Assembly: GCF_014236855.1 (NCBI RefSeq)
Contig: NZ_CP051261.1
Span: 1,426,001 to 1,490,000, forward strand
Reading direction: 5' to 3'
Length of the DNA stretch: 64,000 nt
DNA from: Xanthomonas sp. SI
GTDB taxonomy: Bacteria; Pseudomonadota; Gammaproteobacteria; Xanthomonadales; Xanthomonadaceae
Both the position numbers and the translations under genes were made by a program. The notes beneath the pieces were generated by a model. It had not been told where the DNA came from. It ran no database searches and worked only from the letters and a program-made list of their open reading frames with translations. Below, piece after piece: positions 8,601 through 17,700 of the stretch; the stretch's first letter is position 1; each line of letters starts with the position of its first letter.

Positions 8601-11600
8601 CCGCAGCCGGCCACCGAGGCGCTGCTGCGCGCGGTGCACACGATGAGCGGCGCGTTCGCGATGACCGACGTGCCGGAAATCACCGACGTCACCGGCCCGG
8701 CCGAGAGCTACGTCAAGCGCCTGCTGGCCGCCGCCGTGGTGCCTGACGCCGATGGCGTGCGTGCGCTCGACGATGCCGCTCAGGCCATCGCCGCCACCAT
8801 CGAGGAACTGCAGGCGCCGTCGCCGGTGATCCCGCCGTTCACCGAGCTGGCGCAGCGTCTGCAGGCCCTGGTCGCCACGTTGCCGGAAGTGCAGTGGCCT
8901 TCGATCGCGCACGACGAAGAAGACGAGGACGAACCGCAGCCGCACGCCGATGCCGGGCTGGACGCGCAGTTGCTGCAGGCGGTGGAACTCACCTCGGCCG
9001 ACGACCTGTCGGCGTACCTGGGCGATGCACGGCATCTCGAAGCGGCCGGCAGCACCGATGCGGATCACGCCGCCGCCGCGCCTGTCGCCGAAAGCACCGA
9101 TGCCGATGCCTCGGCGGCGTCTGCAGCCGATGCACCGGCATTCGATGCCGAGTATTCCCATGCGCCGAGCGAAGAAGTTGCCGACGGCACGGCATCGTCG
9201 CCGCCTGCGTTCGACGTACACGACGCATCCGCCCACGACGAGCGCGACAGTGCCGCATCCGACGTTGCACACGATGCGGACGGCGCAGCAGAGGAATCGG
9301 ACGCGGTCGCCGCCGCGCCAGCCGACAGCGAACCTGTCGCGATCGACGCCGATGAACAGGCCCTTCTGGCCCAGGAAGGCAAGCTCGACGAATTGACCGT
9401 CGAGGCGCCGCTGGCAGAGGAGCGTGTGCCGGCGGACAGCGATCTGCCGCCGCCCGTGGAAGCGACGGTCGAGACGCAGGAGCAGGACGTAGCGGCCGAC
9501 GAGGGCGCGACGCACGACGAAACCCATCACGGCGAGCACCAGGAAGACCCGCAAGGCGCGCACGACCAAACCGGGCATGCCGAAGGCGAGCACGATCAAG
9601 GTGAGCACGACCAGGAGCGCGATCCGCAGGGGTATGCGTTCAACGCAGAGCCGGTGCAGCCGTCCACGCATTGGCATGGCAGCGAGCCGGTATCGGCGAA
9701 TGACGATGCCGAGCCGCTACCCGTGGCGGACGACGCGGCGGCGCATGCCGACACCGCGCCACACGCGCACGACGACGTGGATGCCGCAGCGCAATCGCAG
9801 CACGAGACCATCGACCAGGATGTCGATGGCCATGCCGCGCAGGCCGACATCGAAACGCATCCGGCCGACGCCGAAGCGGTCGAGGCGACCGACGCGCACG
9901 ATCACGCGCCGACGCCGCACGCCGAAGATGCCGCACCCGAATCCGCCGATGCCGATGCGGACGCAGCGCTCGGCGCAACGGCCGACCTCGAACACACGCA
10001 TTCGACCGACACGGCCGACGCGCCAGAGCACCATGCCGGGCACGAAGGCGACACCGGTTCCGACCCGGAACCGGTCGAAGCGCCGCATGCCCACGAGACG
10101 CACGCCGACGACACGCAAACCAGCGACGTTGCCGACGTCACGCTGGACAACGCCGAACATGCGGGCGACGCGGTGCACCCCGCGGACACGGATGCCGAGC
10201 CGGCACACGCCCAAATCACCGAGCCGTCCGACATCGCGACCGACGACGCGCATCGCGTGCCCGCCGACGTTGCCGACGCACCGTCGTTCGCCGAATCCAC
10301 CCAGCACGACACCGCCTCGACCGAATCCATCGACTTGGCCGCGGTCGATCTCGGCCCGCTGGACTTTGCCGATCTGGACCGCGAGCTGGTCGATATCTTC
10401 GTCGAGGAAGGCAAGGACCTGCTCGACCATTGCGACCGCCTGATCGCCGAACTGCGCGCCGCGCCGCAGGACCGCGACGCGCTCGCCGGCCTGCAACGCG
10501 ACCTGCACACGCTGAAGGGCGGCGCGCGCATGGCCGGGGTCAACCCGATCGGCGATCTCGGCCACGGCATCGAATCGCTGCTGGAGGCGGTGGCCGCCAA
10601 CCGCACCGAACTCGACCGCAGCGACGTGCAATTGCTCGAACGCGGGTTCGACCGCCTGCATCAGTTGCTCACCCTCACCGGTAACCACCGCGCGGTGGCG
10701 ATGCCGTTCGATCTGATTGGCCGCTTCGACGCGCGCGCCCACGGCCGCAGCCTGCCGTTCGCCGCTGACGACATCGATACTGCTGCCAATACCGAGACCG
10801 ATGCGGATGTGGCGGCGATGATCCAGGCCGCGGTCGATCCGGAGTCGGTGCCCGCACCGGCGCCGGCGCCGCTGTCGGCGCCGCTGCCGGTGGACGGCAC
10901 GCTCGACGAAGAGTCGATGATCGCGCGGCCGATGCAGGAACAGGTGCGCGTGCGCGCCGACCTGCTGGACCGCCTGGTCAACCATGCCGGCGAAGTGGCG
11001 ATCTACCGCTCGCGGCTGGAACAGCAGCTCGGCGCATTCCGCGGCGCGATGTCCGAACTGGACCGCACCAACGCGCGACTGCGCGACCAGCTGCGCCGCC
11101 TGGACCTGGAAACCGAAGCGCAGATCGTCGCCCGCTACCAGCGCGAGCAGGACCAGACCCAGCAGAGCTTCGATCCGCTGGAACTGGACCGCTTCTCCAC
11201 GCTGCAGCAGCTCAGCCGCGCGCTGAACGAATCGGCGGCCGACTTGGGTGGCCTGCAAGGCGTGCTCGACGACCTGGCGCGGCAGTACGACGGTTTGCTG
11301 CAACAGCAGTCGCGCGTGAGTTCGGAACTGCAGGACGGGTTGATGCGCGCGCGCATGGTGCCGTTCGACGGCCTGGTGCCGCGGCTGCGCCGCGTGGTGC
11401 GGCAGGCCGCCAGCGAGACCGGCAAGCAGGTGCATCTGACCCTGGAAGGCACCCACGGCGAACTCGATCGCAATGTGCTCGACCGCATGATCGCGCCGCT
11501 GGAACACATGCTGCGCAACTCGGTCGCGCACGGCCTGGAAACGCCCGAACAACGCCGCGCTGCGGGCAAGGCGGAAGAGGGCAGCATCGCCATCCGGCTG

Positions 11601-12743
11601 CGCCGCGAAGGCTCGGAAATCGTGCTGGAAGTGGCCGACGACGGCGCCGGCCTCAACCGCGACGCGATCCGTCACCGCGCCGAACAGCGCGGCCTGATCG
11701 CGATCGGCGCCGCGCTGTCCGACGAAGAACTGGATTCGCTGATCTTCGCCCCCGGCTTCAGCACCTACGACCAGGTCAGCCAGCTGGCCGGCCGCGGCGT
11801 GGGCATGGACGTGGTGCGCAACGAAGTGCGCCAGCTCGGCGGCTCGGTGGACATCCACTCGGTGTGGGGGCAGGGCGTCACCTTCACCCTGCGCCTGCCG
11901 CAGACGCTGGCGGTGACCCAGGCGGTGTTCGTGCAGATCGGCGAGACCACCTTCGCTGTGCCGGTGGCCTCGGTCAGCGGCATCGGCCGCATCAGCCGCG
12001 AGCGTTTCGAAGCGGCCGACGGCGGCTACCACTACAGCGGCGAGGAATTCGCGCTGCACGACCTCGGCTCGCTGGTCGGCCAGGCACCGGCACGCGCCGA
12101 AGGCCAGGCGCAGGTGCCGCTGCTGCTGGTGCGCGCCGGCGACCTGCGCGCCGCGGTGGCGATCGACCAGGTGCTCGGCAACCGCGAAATCGTGGTCAAG
12201 CCGGTCGGCCTGCAGATCGCCTCGGTGCCCGGCATCTACGGCGCCACCATCACCGGCGATGGCCGCGTGGTGGTGATCCTGGACGTCGCCCCGCTGGTGC
12301 GCCGCTACCTGGCGCAGCCGGCGCGGCCGGTGGTGGAAGCGGCGCCGACCGAACAGCGGCGCGTGCCGCTGGTGATGGTGGTCGACGATTCACTGACCAT
12401 GCGCAAGGTCACCGGCCGCGTGCTGGAACGCCACAACTTCGACGTAATCGTCGCCCGCGACGGCATCGAGGCGCTGGAGCGCCTGGAAGAACGCGTCCCC
12501 GACCTGATGCTGCTGGATATCGAGATGCCGCGCATGGATGGCTACGAACTGGCGACCGCGATGCGCGCCGATCCCCGCTACAAATCGGTGCCGATCGTGA
12601 TGATCACCTCGCGCAGCGGCGAAAAGCACCGCCAGCGCGCCTTCGAGATCGGCGTGCAGCGCTACCTGGGCAAGCCTTACCAAGAGTTGGATCTGATGCG
12701 CAACGTGTACGACCTGCTGGGGATCGCCCGTGTTCGCGAATGA
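5613..12743 (+). CDS. chpA: Chemotaxis-type hybrid histidine kinase ChpA (PilL)
   Basis: This very large kinase has 2376 residues. In order: an N-terminal Hpt/FimL-like region (YLHQVQGTLRMVEL); an acidic Ala-rich linker (about 410-810); Hpt domains with His in FHTLKGSGRLVGA (about 865) and VHTMSGAFAM (about 1008); a very long His/Asp/Ala-rich linker (about 1090-1575); a third Hpt (LHTLKGGARMAG, about 1630); the CheA dimer and ATPase region (LEHMLRNSVAHGLE, VADDGAGLN, GRGVGMDVV); a CheW domain; and a C-terminal receiver with Asp in LLLDIEMPRMDGYE (about 2299). It phosphorylates PilG and PilH. The ATG at 5613 is preferred over a GTG at 5589 because of the ATGA overlap. Confidence 0.93.
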   Translation: MSALRDAMSHAALGWVKPELDETLRQVRGEIEYFVEDPADTSRMRFCAGYLHQVQGTLRMVELYAPAMVAEELELLAIAVQNGQVPDRDEACATLMRGTVLLPDYLERLQDGHRDIPIVLLPLLNEIRASRGEPGLSEGALFALSPDASAATEAELDHARGSLSGRNRELLDTVGTAIKEELLRVKDALDLHLRTGGDVAALQTQVDELGSVADTLGVMGLGVARGVVVQQRDALRSIVEGERQADEGLLLDIAGALLYVDASLDDQVAYLGASAGIHDDASAAEARRTVEVLAHEAIANFAAAREHFVAFIETNWEHERLTEVPRLLGEVAGALRMLELPQPADYLEGVRRYVATELIGKRRVPSGRQLDTLADAMASLEYYLEALRERRPGREEILDITRTSLETLRYWPLPSEVPAPQGVVPQAADAPSLAPLAELDIASADDVADVPRTVSAPPPVPSWDLAPVADVPMAASVPPPLPGETPQAPQWTLHEDTDAVANAEAAERIDAEPSVAAADAAGNEDASVVASSPISFDPVAAEQEEWSAAVEPLQISTDTLALEGDALRWESAEASAEQAVAPGEGTPATDEAPANYGFDPVAAEYAELEAAAEHDDPALVVVDAPVAAPTDNVHDDVLVIELEDAPAFADAASDEVHSIAWNETPATLADDDSDAVAEPATPTIDLSSSDTVFVAEAESDTAPHADAGETEHTDADAGAEQSPFVDLAWPEPTPEPEAPAPGVHKASIQPIELDAASAAFLAELDAAAAQFDVAAPAASESAGATETAADHAPAPTDAVAPPEAPAPVAIDGGFVDDGGEIDADIREVFLEEFDEELVNLGTLLPAWRASPNHMESLRPIRRVFHTLKGSGRLVGARVLGEFSWKIEGMLNRVLDGTRVASPAVVTMVELAYEVLPQLNAALRGHGVIHADLGAIQAVADRIAAGEDAYYFAAAPAPAVAAPRAGTPASVDSVLREILEAEVGTHLETVRDWLQHAPQPATEALLRAVHTMSGAFAMTDVPEITDVTGPAESYVKRLLAAAVVPDADGVRALDDAAQAIAATIEELQAPSPVIPPFTELAQRLQALVATLPEVQWPSIAHDEEDEDEPQPHADAGLDAQLLQAVELTSADDLSAYLGDARHLEAAGSTDADHAAAAPVAESTDADASAASAADAPAFDAEYSHAPSEEVADGTASSPPAFDVHDASAHDERDSAASDVAHDADGAAEESDAVAAAPADSEPVAIDADEQALLAQEGKLDELTVEAPLAEERVPADSDLPPPVEATVETQEQDVAADEGATHDETHHGEHQEDPQGAHDQTGHAEGEHDQGEHDQERDPQGYAFNAEPVQPSTHWHGSEPVSANDDAEPLPVADDAAAHADTAPHAHDDVDAAAQSQHETIDQDVDGHAAQADIETHPADAEAVEATDAHDHAPTPHAEDAAPESADADADAALGATADLEHTHSTDTADAPEHHAGHEGDTGSDPEPVEAPHAHETHADDTQTSDVADVTLDNAEHAGDAVHPADTDAEPAHAQITEPSDIATDDAHRVPADVADAPSFAESTQHDTASTESIDLAAVDLGPLDFADLDRELVDIFVEEGKDLLDHCDRLIAELRAAPQDRDALAGLQRDLHTLKGGARMAGVNPIGDLGHGIESLLEAVAANRTELDRSDVQLLERGFDRLHQLLTLTGNHRAVAMPFDLIGRFDARAHGRSLPFAADDIDTAANTETDADVAAMIQAAVDPESVPAPAPAPLSAPLPVDGTLDEESMIARPMQEQVRVRADLLDRLVNHAGEVAIYRSRLEQQLGAFRGAMSELDRTNARLRDQLRRLDLETEAQIVARYQREQDQTQQSFDPLELDRFSTLQQLSRALNESAADLGGLQGVLDDLARQYDGLLQQQSRVSSELQDGLMRARMVPFDGLVPRLRRVVRQAASETGKQVHLTLEGTHGELDRNVLDRMIAPLEHMLRNSVAHGLETPEQRRAAGKAEEGSIAIRLRREGSEIVLEVADDGAGLNRDAIRHRAEQRGLIAIGAALSDEELDSLIFAPGFSTYDQVSQLAGRGVGMDVVRNEVRQLGGSVDIHSVWGQGVTFTLRLPQTLAVTQAVFVQIGETTFAVPVASVSGIGRISRERFEAADGGYHYSGEEFALHDLGSLVGQAPARAEGQAQVPLLLVRAGDLRAAVAIDQVLGNREIVVKPVGLQIASVPGIYGATITGDGRVVVILDVAPLVRRYLAQPARPVVEAAPTEQRRVPLVMVVDDSLTMRKVTGRVLERHNFDVIVARDGIEALERLEERVPDLMLLDIEMPRMDGYELATAMRADPRYKSVPIVMITSRSGEKHRQRAFEIGVQRYLGKPYQELDLMRNVYDLLGIARVRE

Positions 12744-14091
12744 CGGCGCCGCCAGCGGGACCCCGGTCGCATTGCTGGCGCGTCCCGGCCAGGCGCGCGA
12801 GCGCCTGCGCGAGGCGCTGCACCAGGTCGGCGCGTCGATCGTGCTCGAGGACGACCCCGGCGCGATCGATGCGCAGACCCTGGCCGACGCCGCGCCCGAC
12901 GCGGTGCTGATCGCGCTGGAACCGGCGATCGAGGACGCATTGGAACGGCTGGATGCGGCGCTGGACCTGCCCGGCCTCACCGTGATCTTCGACGAGGCCG
13001 AACTGGCCGCGCGCCGCGAGGGCTGGGAAGCGCAGCGCTGGGCGCGGCACCTGGCGGCCAAGCTGCAAGGCCACCAGGACGTGCTGCCGCCGGGGCGCGA
13101 GACCGACACCGGCCTGCAGCCCGAACCGGGCCTGCCGGCCACTCCGGCGCAACTGCACGAAGGCGCGCCGATCGGCTTCCACGTCGAGGAAGCGGCCAGC
13201 TTCGCCACCACCGTGCCCGGCGACAGCTTCTATGCCTGGCAACCGCCAGCCGATGCTGCGCCCGGTTTCGAGGACATGCAGTTTTCGCACGATCAGATCG
13301 CTGCCGGCGATGTGGCCACGCCTGCTGCGGTCTCCGCAACAGTGACGGCGACCGAGGCGGCATCCGCCGCTGCACCGGCCAGCTCACCGCCGCCGCTGCC
13401 GGCCAGCGCCTGGTCGCTGGTGGACGACGACGCGCCTCTGGTCGTGCAGGCGCGCGCGCCGCTGAGCCAGATGCAGATTTCCACCGAAGGCCTGTCGCTG
13501 GTCGCGCTGGATTCGGAGGAGGAGTCCACCATCGATAACGCCGCTGCCGCAGCAGTCACGGTCGCGCAGGGCGCGGTGCTGGTGATGGCCGGTATCGGCG
13601 GTCCCGATGCCATCCGTCGCCTGCTCGCCGCATTGCCGCCGGACTTCCCGCAGCCGCTGTTGGTGCAGTTGCGCCTGGACGGCGGCCGCTACGGCAACCT
13701 GGTCAAGCAGATCGCGCGCGTGTCCGCGTTGCCGGTGCTGCTGGCCGAAGCCGGCCAGGCGGTCGGCGTCGGCAACGTCTACATCCTGCCCGACGATGTC
13801 GGCGTGCGCAGCGGTGAAACCGCCGGCCTGCGTTTCGTCGCCCAGCAGGCCGGCGCCTCGGTGGTCGGCGGTTTGCCGGCCGCGCACAGCGCCGTGCTGC
13901 TGCTCAGCGGCAGCGACCCGCAGCAGGTCGAAGAAGTTCTCGCGCTCGCCGCACAAGGCGCCTGGGTCGCCGGTCAGACCGGCGACGGCTGCTACGACCC
14001 GGCCGCCGCGACGCAACTAATCGGCCGCGGCCATCCCAGCGGCGACCCGGTGCAACTGGCGCAGGCCTTGTCCGCGCGATGGGGCGGCTGA
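12730..14091 (+). CDS. CheB-like protein of the Chp system, apparently catalytically dead
   Basis: This 453-residue protein overlaps the end of chpA by 14 bases and uses a GTG start. The N-terminal part (about 8-110) looks like a receiver fold, but the phospho-acceptor position reads PDAVLIALEP. After a Pro/Ala linker, the C-terminal part (about 280-453) matches the CheB methylesterase fold (IGGPDAIRRLLAALP; VGVGNVYILPDD). The expected active-site motifs are changed: A-S-T-G-G reads AGIGG (Ser lost), Q-H-M reads QLR (His lost) and the Asp motif reads SGSDPQQ. It holds the position of ChpB in Pseudomonas. It may be a scaffold or regulatory pseudoenzyme. Confidence 0.8.
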   Translation: MFANDGAASGTPVALLARPGQARERLREALHQVGASIVLEDDPGAIDAQTLADAAPDAVLIALEPAIEDALERLDAALDLPGLTVIFDEAELAARREGWEAQRWARHLAAKLQGHQDVLPPGRETDTGLQPEPGLPATPAQLHEGAPIGFHVEEAASFATTVPGDSFYAWQPPADAAPGFEDMQFSHDQIAAGDVATPAAVSATVTATEAASAAAPASSPPPLPASAWSLVDDDAPLVVQARAPLSQMQISTEGLSLVALDSEEESTIDNAAAAAVTVAQGAVLVMAGIGGPDAIRRLLAALPPDFPQPLLVQLRLDGGRYGNLVKQIARVSALPVLLAEAGQAVGVGNVYILPDDVGVRSGETAGLRFVAQQAGASVVGGLPAAHSAVLLLSGSDPQQVEEVLALAAQGAWVAGQTGDGCYDPAAATQLIGRGHPSGDPVQLAQALSARWGG

Positions 14092-14134
14092 GCCGCCGCC
14101 CGCGCGTTTTTCCAGTTTCAGGACGACGTAATCC

Positions 14135-14611
14135 ATGAGCAGCTACGCCAGCAACGACGAAATCCGCGGAGTCCTGATCCAGGCCGGCAGCGAGCGGGCG
14201 CTGCTGCCCAACGCCACCGTCGCCGAAGTGATGTCGCGCGTGCCTGTCGAACCGCTGCCCGACGCCCCGCACTGGCTGCTCGGCCAGATCGCCTGGTACG
14301 GCTGGAAAGTCCCGCTGCTCTCGTTCGCCCGCCTCACCGGCCTGGGCAGCGAAACCGTCGCCTCCAATAACAAGATCGTCGTGCTGAAGGCGCTGGGCGG
14401 CAACCCCGACCTGCCGTACTTCGCCCTCATCACCCAATCCTTCCCGCAACTGATCTCGGTTCCGCGCGATGGTTTGCTTGCCGACGCCTCCGAAGAAACG
14501 TTGCCTGCTGGTGTGCACATGCGTGTGTTGCTGGGTGAGCAGAGTGCGTTGCTGCCGGATATGGAAGCGATCGAGGGGATGATTGGGGAGCGGTTTTCGG
14601 CTGTTGGTTGA
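14135..14611 (+). CDS. chpC: CheW-like adaptor, ChpC position
   Basis: This 158-residue protein is a CheW-like domain (RGVLIQAGSERALLPNATVA; HWLLGQIAWYGWKVPLLSFA). ChpC in Pseudomonas is the second CheW adaptor of the Pil-Chp pathway and lies after chpB, as here. It follows the CheB-like gene by 43 bases with a ribosome site in CAGGACG. The shift to plainer codon usage at its 3' end marks the end of the conserved operon. Confidence 0.85.
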   Translation: MSSYASNDEIRGVLIQAGSERALLPNATVAEVMSRVPVEPLPDAPHWLLGQIAWYGWKVPLLSFARLTGLGSETVASNNKIVVLKALGGNPDLPYFALITQSFPQLISVPRDGLLADASEETLPAGVHMRVLLGEQSALLPDMEAIEGMIGERFSAVG

Positions 14612-14797
14612 GTGAGCTTCTAGTTCTGACAAAACGAGTCGCACCTGTACATCAAATCGTCCTGCAGCGATGCCAGGACTCTGGCGCAGGGCGCAGATTC
14701 GGTTGAGATGGCGGAGGTGCGCTGCGCTTACCGGCGTGTTTCTTTTGGCTCAGTCGCTGCGTCTGGGTATCGGCAGCTTATTCATCAGGAAGAATGA

Positions 14798-17700
14798 ATG
14801 GAACGCTTCTTTGCCTCGGCTAGGATTGCAAGACCTTTGTGCCATTTTTTTGGATTGTTTTGTTTGGCATGGTTGACGCTAGACAATACAGCCCTGGCGG
14901 CGGGGTCGGCGCGTCAGCAGAATCCTGCATGCGGCTACAACGCGTGCGATGAGGCTTCTGCGTATGCGGAGTGTAGCGACGAACTATCTTTGGCCAAGAA
15001 GGATTCAGGGCTGCAGCCCTGGGTGCAGGGTCTGATCTGCTATAACGGCCATGGGCGTAATTCTTACAATATTGTTCACTCGGATCCGTTGGGGCTCGAT
15101 GCGGGCCTTAACGACTATCAGAATGGATTCGCTTATGTGGCAGGAACGGCGCCGCTCAATCCTGGGTCGGTCCTGGGTGTGCCTCGCTGTCGGGAGCAGT
15201 GCTTCGGCGATCCGATCAATGCAGGTGTCGGCAATAAGTTCGAGACGCATGTCGAGTACCGGGGGGAAGGGGTTTTCCCGCTGTCCTTGGCATTGACCTA
15301 TAACAGCTCGCGCGGGATTAGCTATTACCCTGAAGAGTTGAAGGTGTTCGGTCGAAATCGTACACATAGCTATTTGCGCCGCATCAACTATTTCGATACG
15401 TCTTCTGGTCCTGTCGTCTATGTTTCGCGCCCTGGCGGCGAGGCGCTGCGCTTCACTCAGTCTGGCTCGGGCTGGGTGCCGGATGTACCGGGCGATGGGC
15501 AGCTTTCCATGTCGGTAGATGGCGGAGGAGCCATCGCGGGTTGGCAGTTGCGTGAAAACAAGGGGGATGTGGAGATTTTTGATGCAAAAGGGCAATTGTC
15601 TGAAATCCAGGATGTGTCTGGATTCAGGCAAGTGCTCGCTTACGACGATGCGGGACGCCTTGCTTCTGTGAGGGATGCGGTCGGTCGAGCAATGCGATTC
15701 GAATACGGTGCCGACGGGCTGGTTAGTGGCGTGTGGTTGCCTGATGGGCAGCAGCTACGCTTTTACTACACGGCGAGCAAAGATCTGGAGCGGGTAAGTT
15801 ATCCGGATGGGCACGAAGTGAAGTATCTGTACGACGAGCCAGACCATATCAGTGGCTATGCGCCGGCTGGAATGTATACGGGATTCATCGACGAGCAGCA
15901 GCAGCGTTACTCGACGACAAGTTATGCAAAGTCGCTCTATGGAAGCGATGCGAAGGCACTGGAGACATATCTTGGCGATGCCGTGGATCGACACATGGCG
16001 GACTATGCCTTCGCCGATGGCGAAACCTATACGACCGCTGCGGCCATTACATCTAGTCTAGGTAGTGTCAAGACGATCAGTTTTGCCTTGGTCGACGGTA
16101 TCGTGTCGCCGGTCTCGATCGTGCAATCGTGCGATAGCTGTACGCCGCAAGACGTGTCTTATGAATATGCTGCCGACGGACAGGTCTCTAGCATCACGAG
16201 ATCAGGCGTCATCACGAGTTATGTCTATAACGCCAGGGGTTTGTTGGACGCCCGTGTAGAGGCGTCCAATGATGCAGCGGGCAAGAAACGGACCACTCAG
16301 ACCGATTGGAATCCGGATTTCGCCGCCCCGCTAGAGCGCCGAATCTACAATGCGGCAGGTGCGTTGACCGAAAAGTCAACATGGACCTACAACGTTCGCG
16401 GCCAAGCGCTGACAGTGTCCCGTACAGATCCCGCAGCCGGCACGGTCCGCACGTCCACCACGAAGTACTGCGAACAGGCCGATCTCGATGCAGGGGCTTG
16501 TCCGTTGCTGGGTTTGGTGACCACGGTCGATGGCCCGCGTAGCGATGTCATGGACCGTTTCGCCTACACGTACTATTCCGCCGACGACAGCACCTGCACC
16601 AGCGCGCCGACCATCTGCCCGCACCGCAGGGGCGACCTGTGGAAAGTCACCAACGCTTTGGGCCAGGTGACCGAGTACCTGTCCTACGACGGCGCCGGTC
16701 GTGTGCTGTCGGTGAAGGACGCCAACGGCACCATCACCGACTACAGCTACCACCCGCGCGGCTGGCTGACCGCCAGCAAGGTCCGCGGCGCCGACGACAC
16801 CAGCGAGAGCGACGACCACATCACCCGCATCGACTACTGGCCGACCGGCCTGGTCAAGCAGGTGACCCAGCCGGATGGCGCCTTCACCGCTTTCACCTAC
16901 GACGCGGCGCACCGCCTGACCGATATCGCCGACAACGTCGGCAACACGCTGCACTACACGCTGGACAACGCCGGCAACCGGGTCAAGGAAGACACCAAGG
17001 ACGCGGCGGGGACGCTCAAGCGCACCCTGTCGCGGGTCTACAACCAGCTCGGCCAGCTGGCCACGCAGGCCACCGCCAGCGGCGACCCGACCGACTTCGG
17101 CTATGACGCCAACGGCAACACCACGGCGGTCACCGATGCGCTGGGGCACAAGACCCAGAACGACTACGACCCGCTCAACCGCCTGGCGCGCACGCTCCAG
17201 GACGTCGGCGGCATCGCGGCCGAAACCAAATTCGGCTACGACGCGCTCGACAACCTCACCAAGGTCACCGATCCCAAGGGCCTGGACACCACCTATGCCT
17301 ACAATGGCCTGGGCGACCTGACCAAGCTCACCAGCCCGGACACTGGGGTCACCACCTATACCTACGACAGCGCCGGCAACCGCGCCACGCAGACCGATGC
17401 GCGCAACATCAAGACCACCTACAGCTACGACGCGCTCAACCGGCTGACCAAGGTGGCCTATCCAACCACCAGCCTCAACGTCAGCTACACCTACGACGTC
17501 AGCCAGACCACATGCGCCAACGGTGAGACCTACGCGGTCGGCCGCCTGGCCCGCATGCAGGACAGCAGCGGCAGCACCGACTACTGCTACGACCGCTTCG
17601 GCGACCTGGTGCGCAAGGTCCAGACCACCAACGGCAAGGTGTTCGTGCTGCGCTACGCCTATACCAAGGCGGGTCAGCTGAGCCGGCTGACCTATCCCGA

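Noticed and set aside
5484..9677. Very long open frame antisense to pilJ/chpA (about 1400 codons)
   Set aside because: It is a mirror of the GC-rich codon pattern of chpA; the translation is Arg/His/Gly-rich with no domain, and the sense strand encodes a clear kinase.
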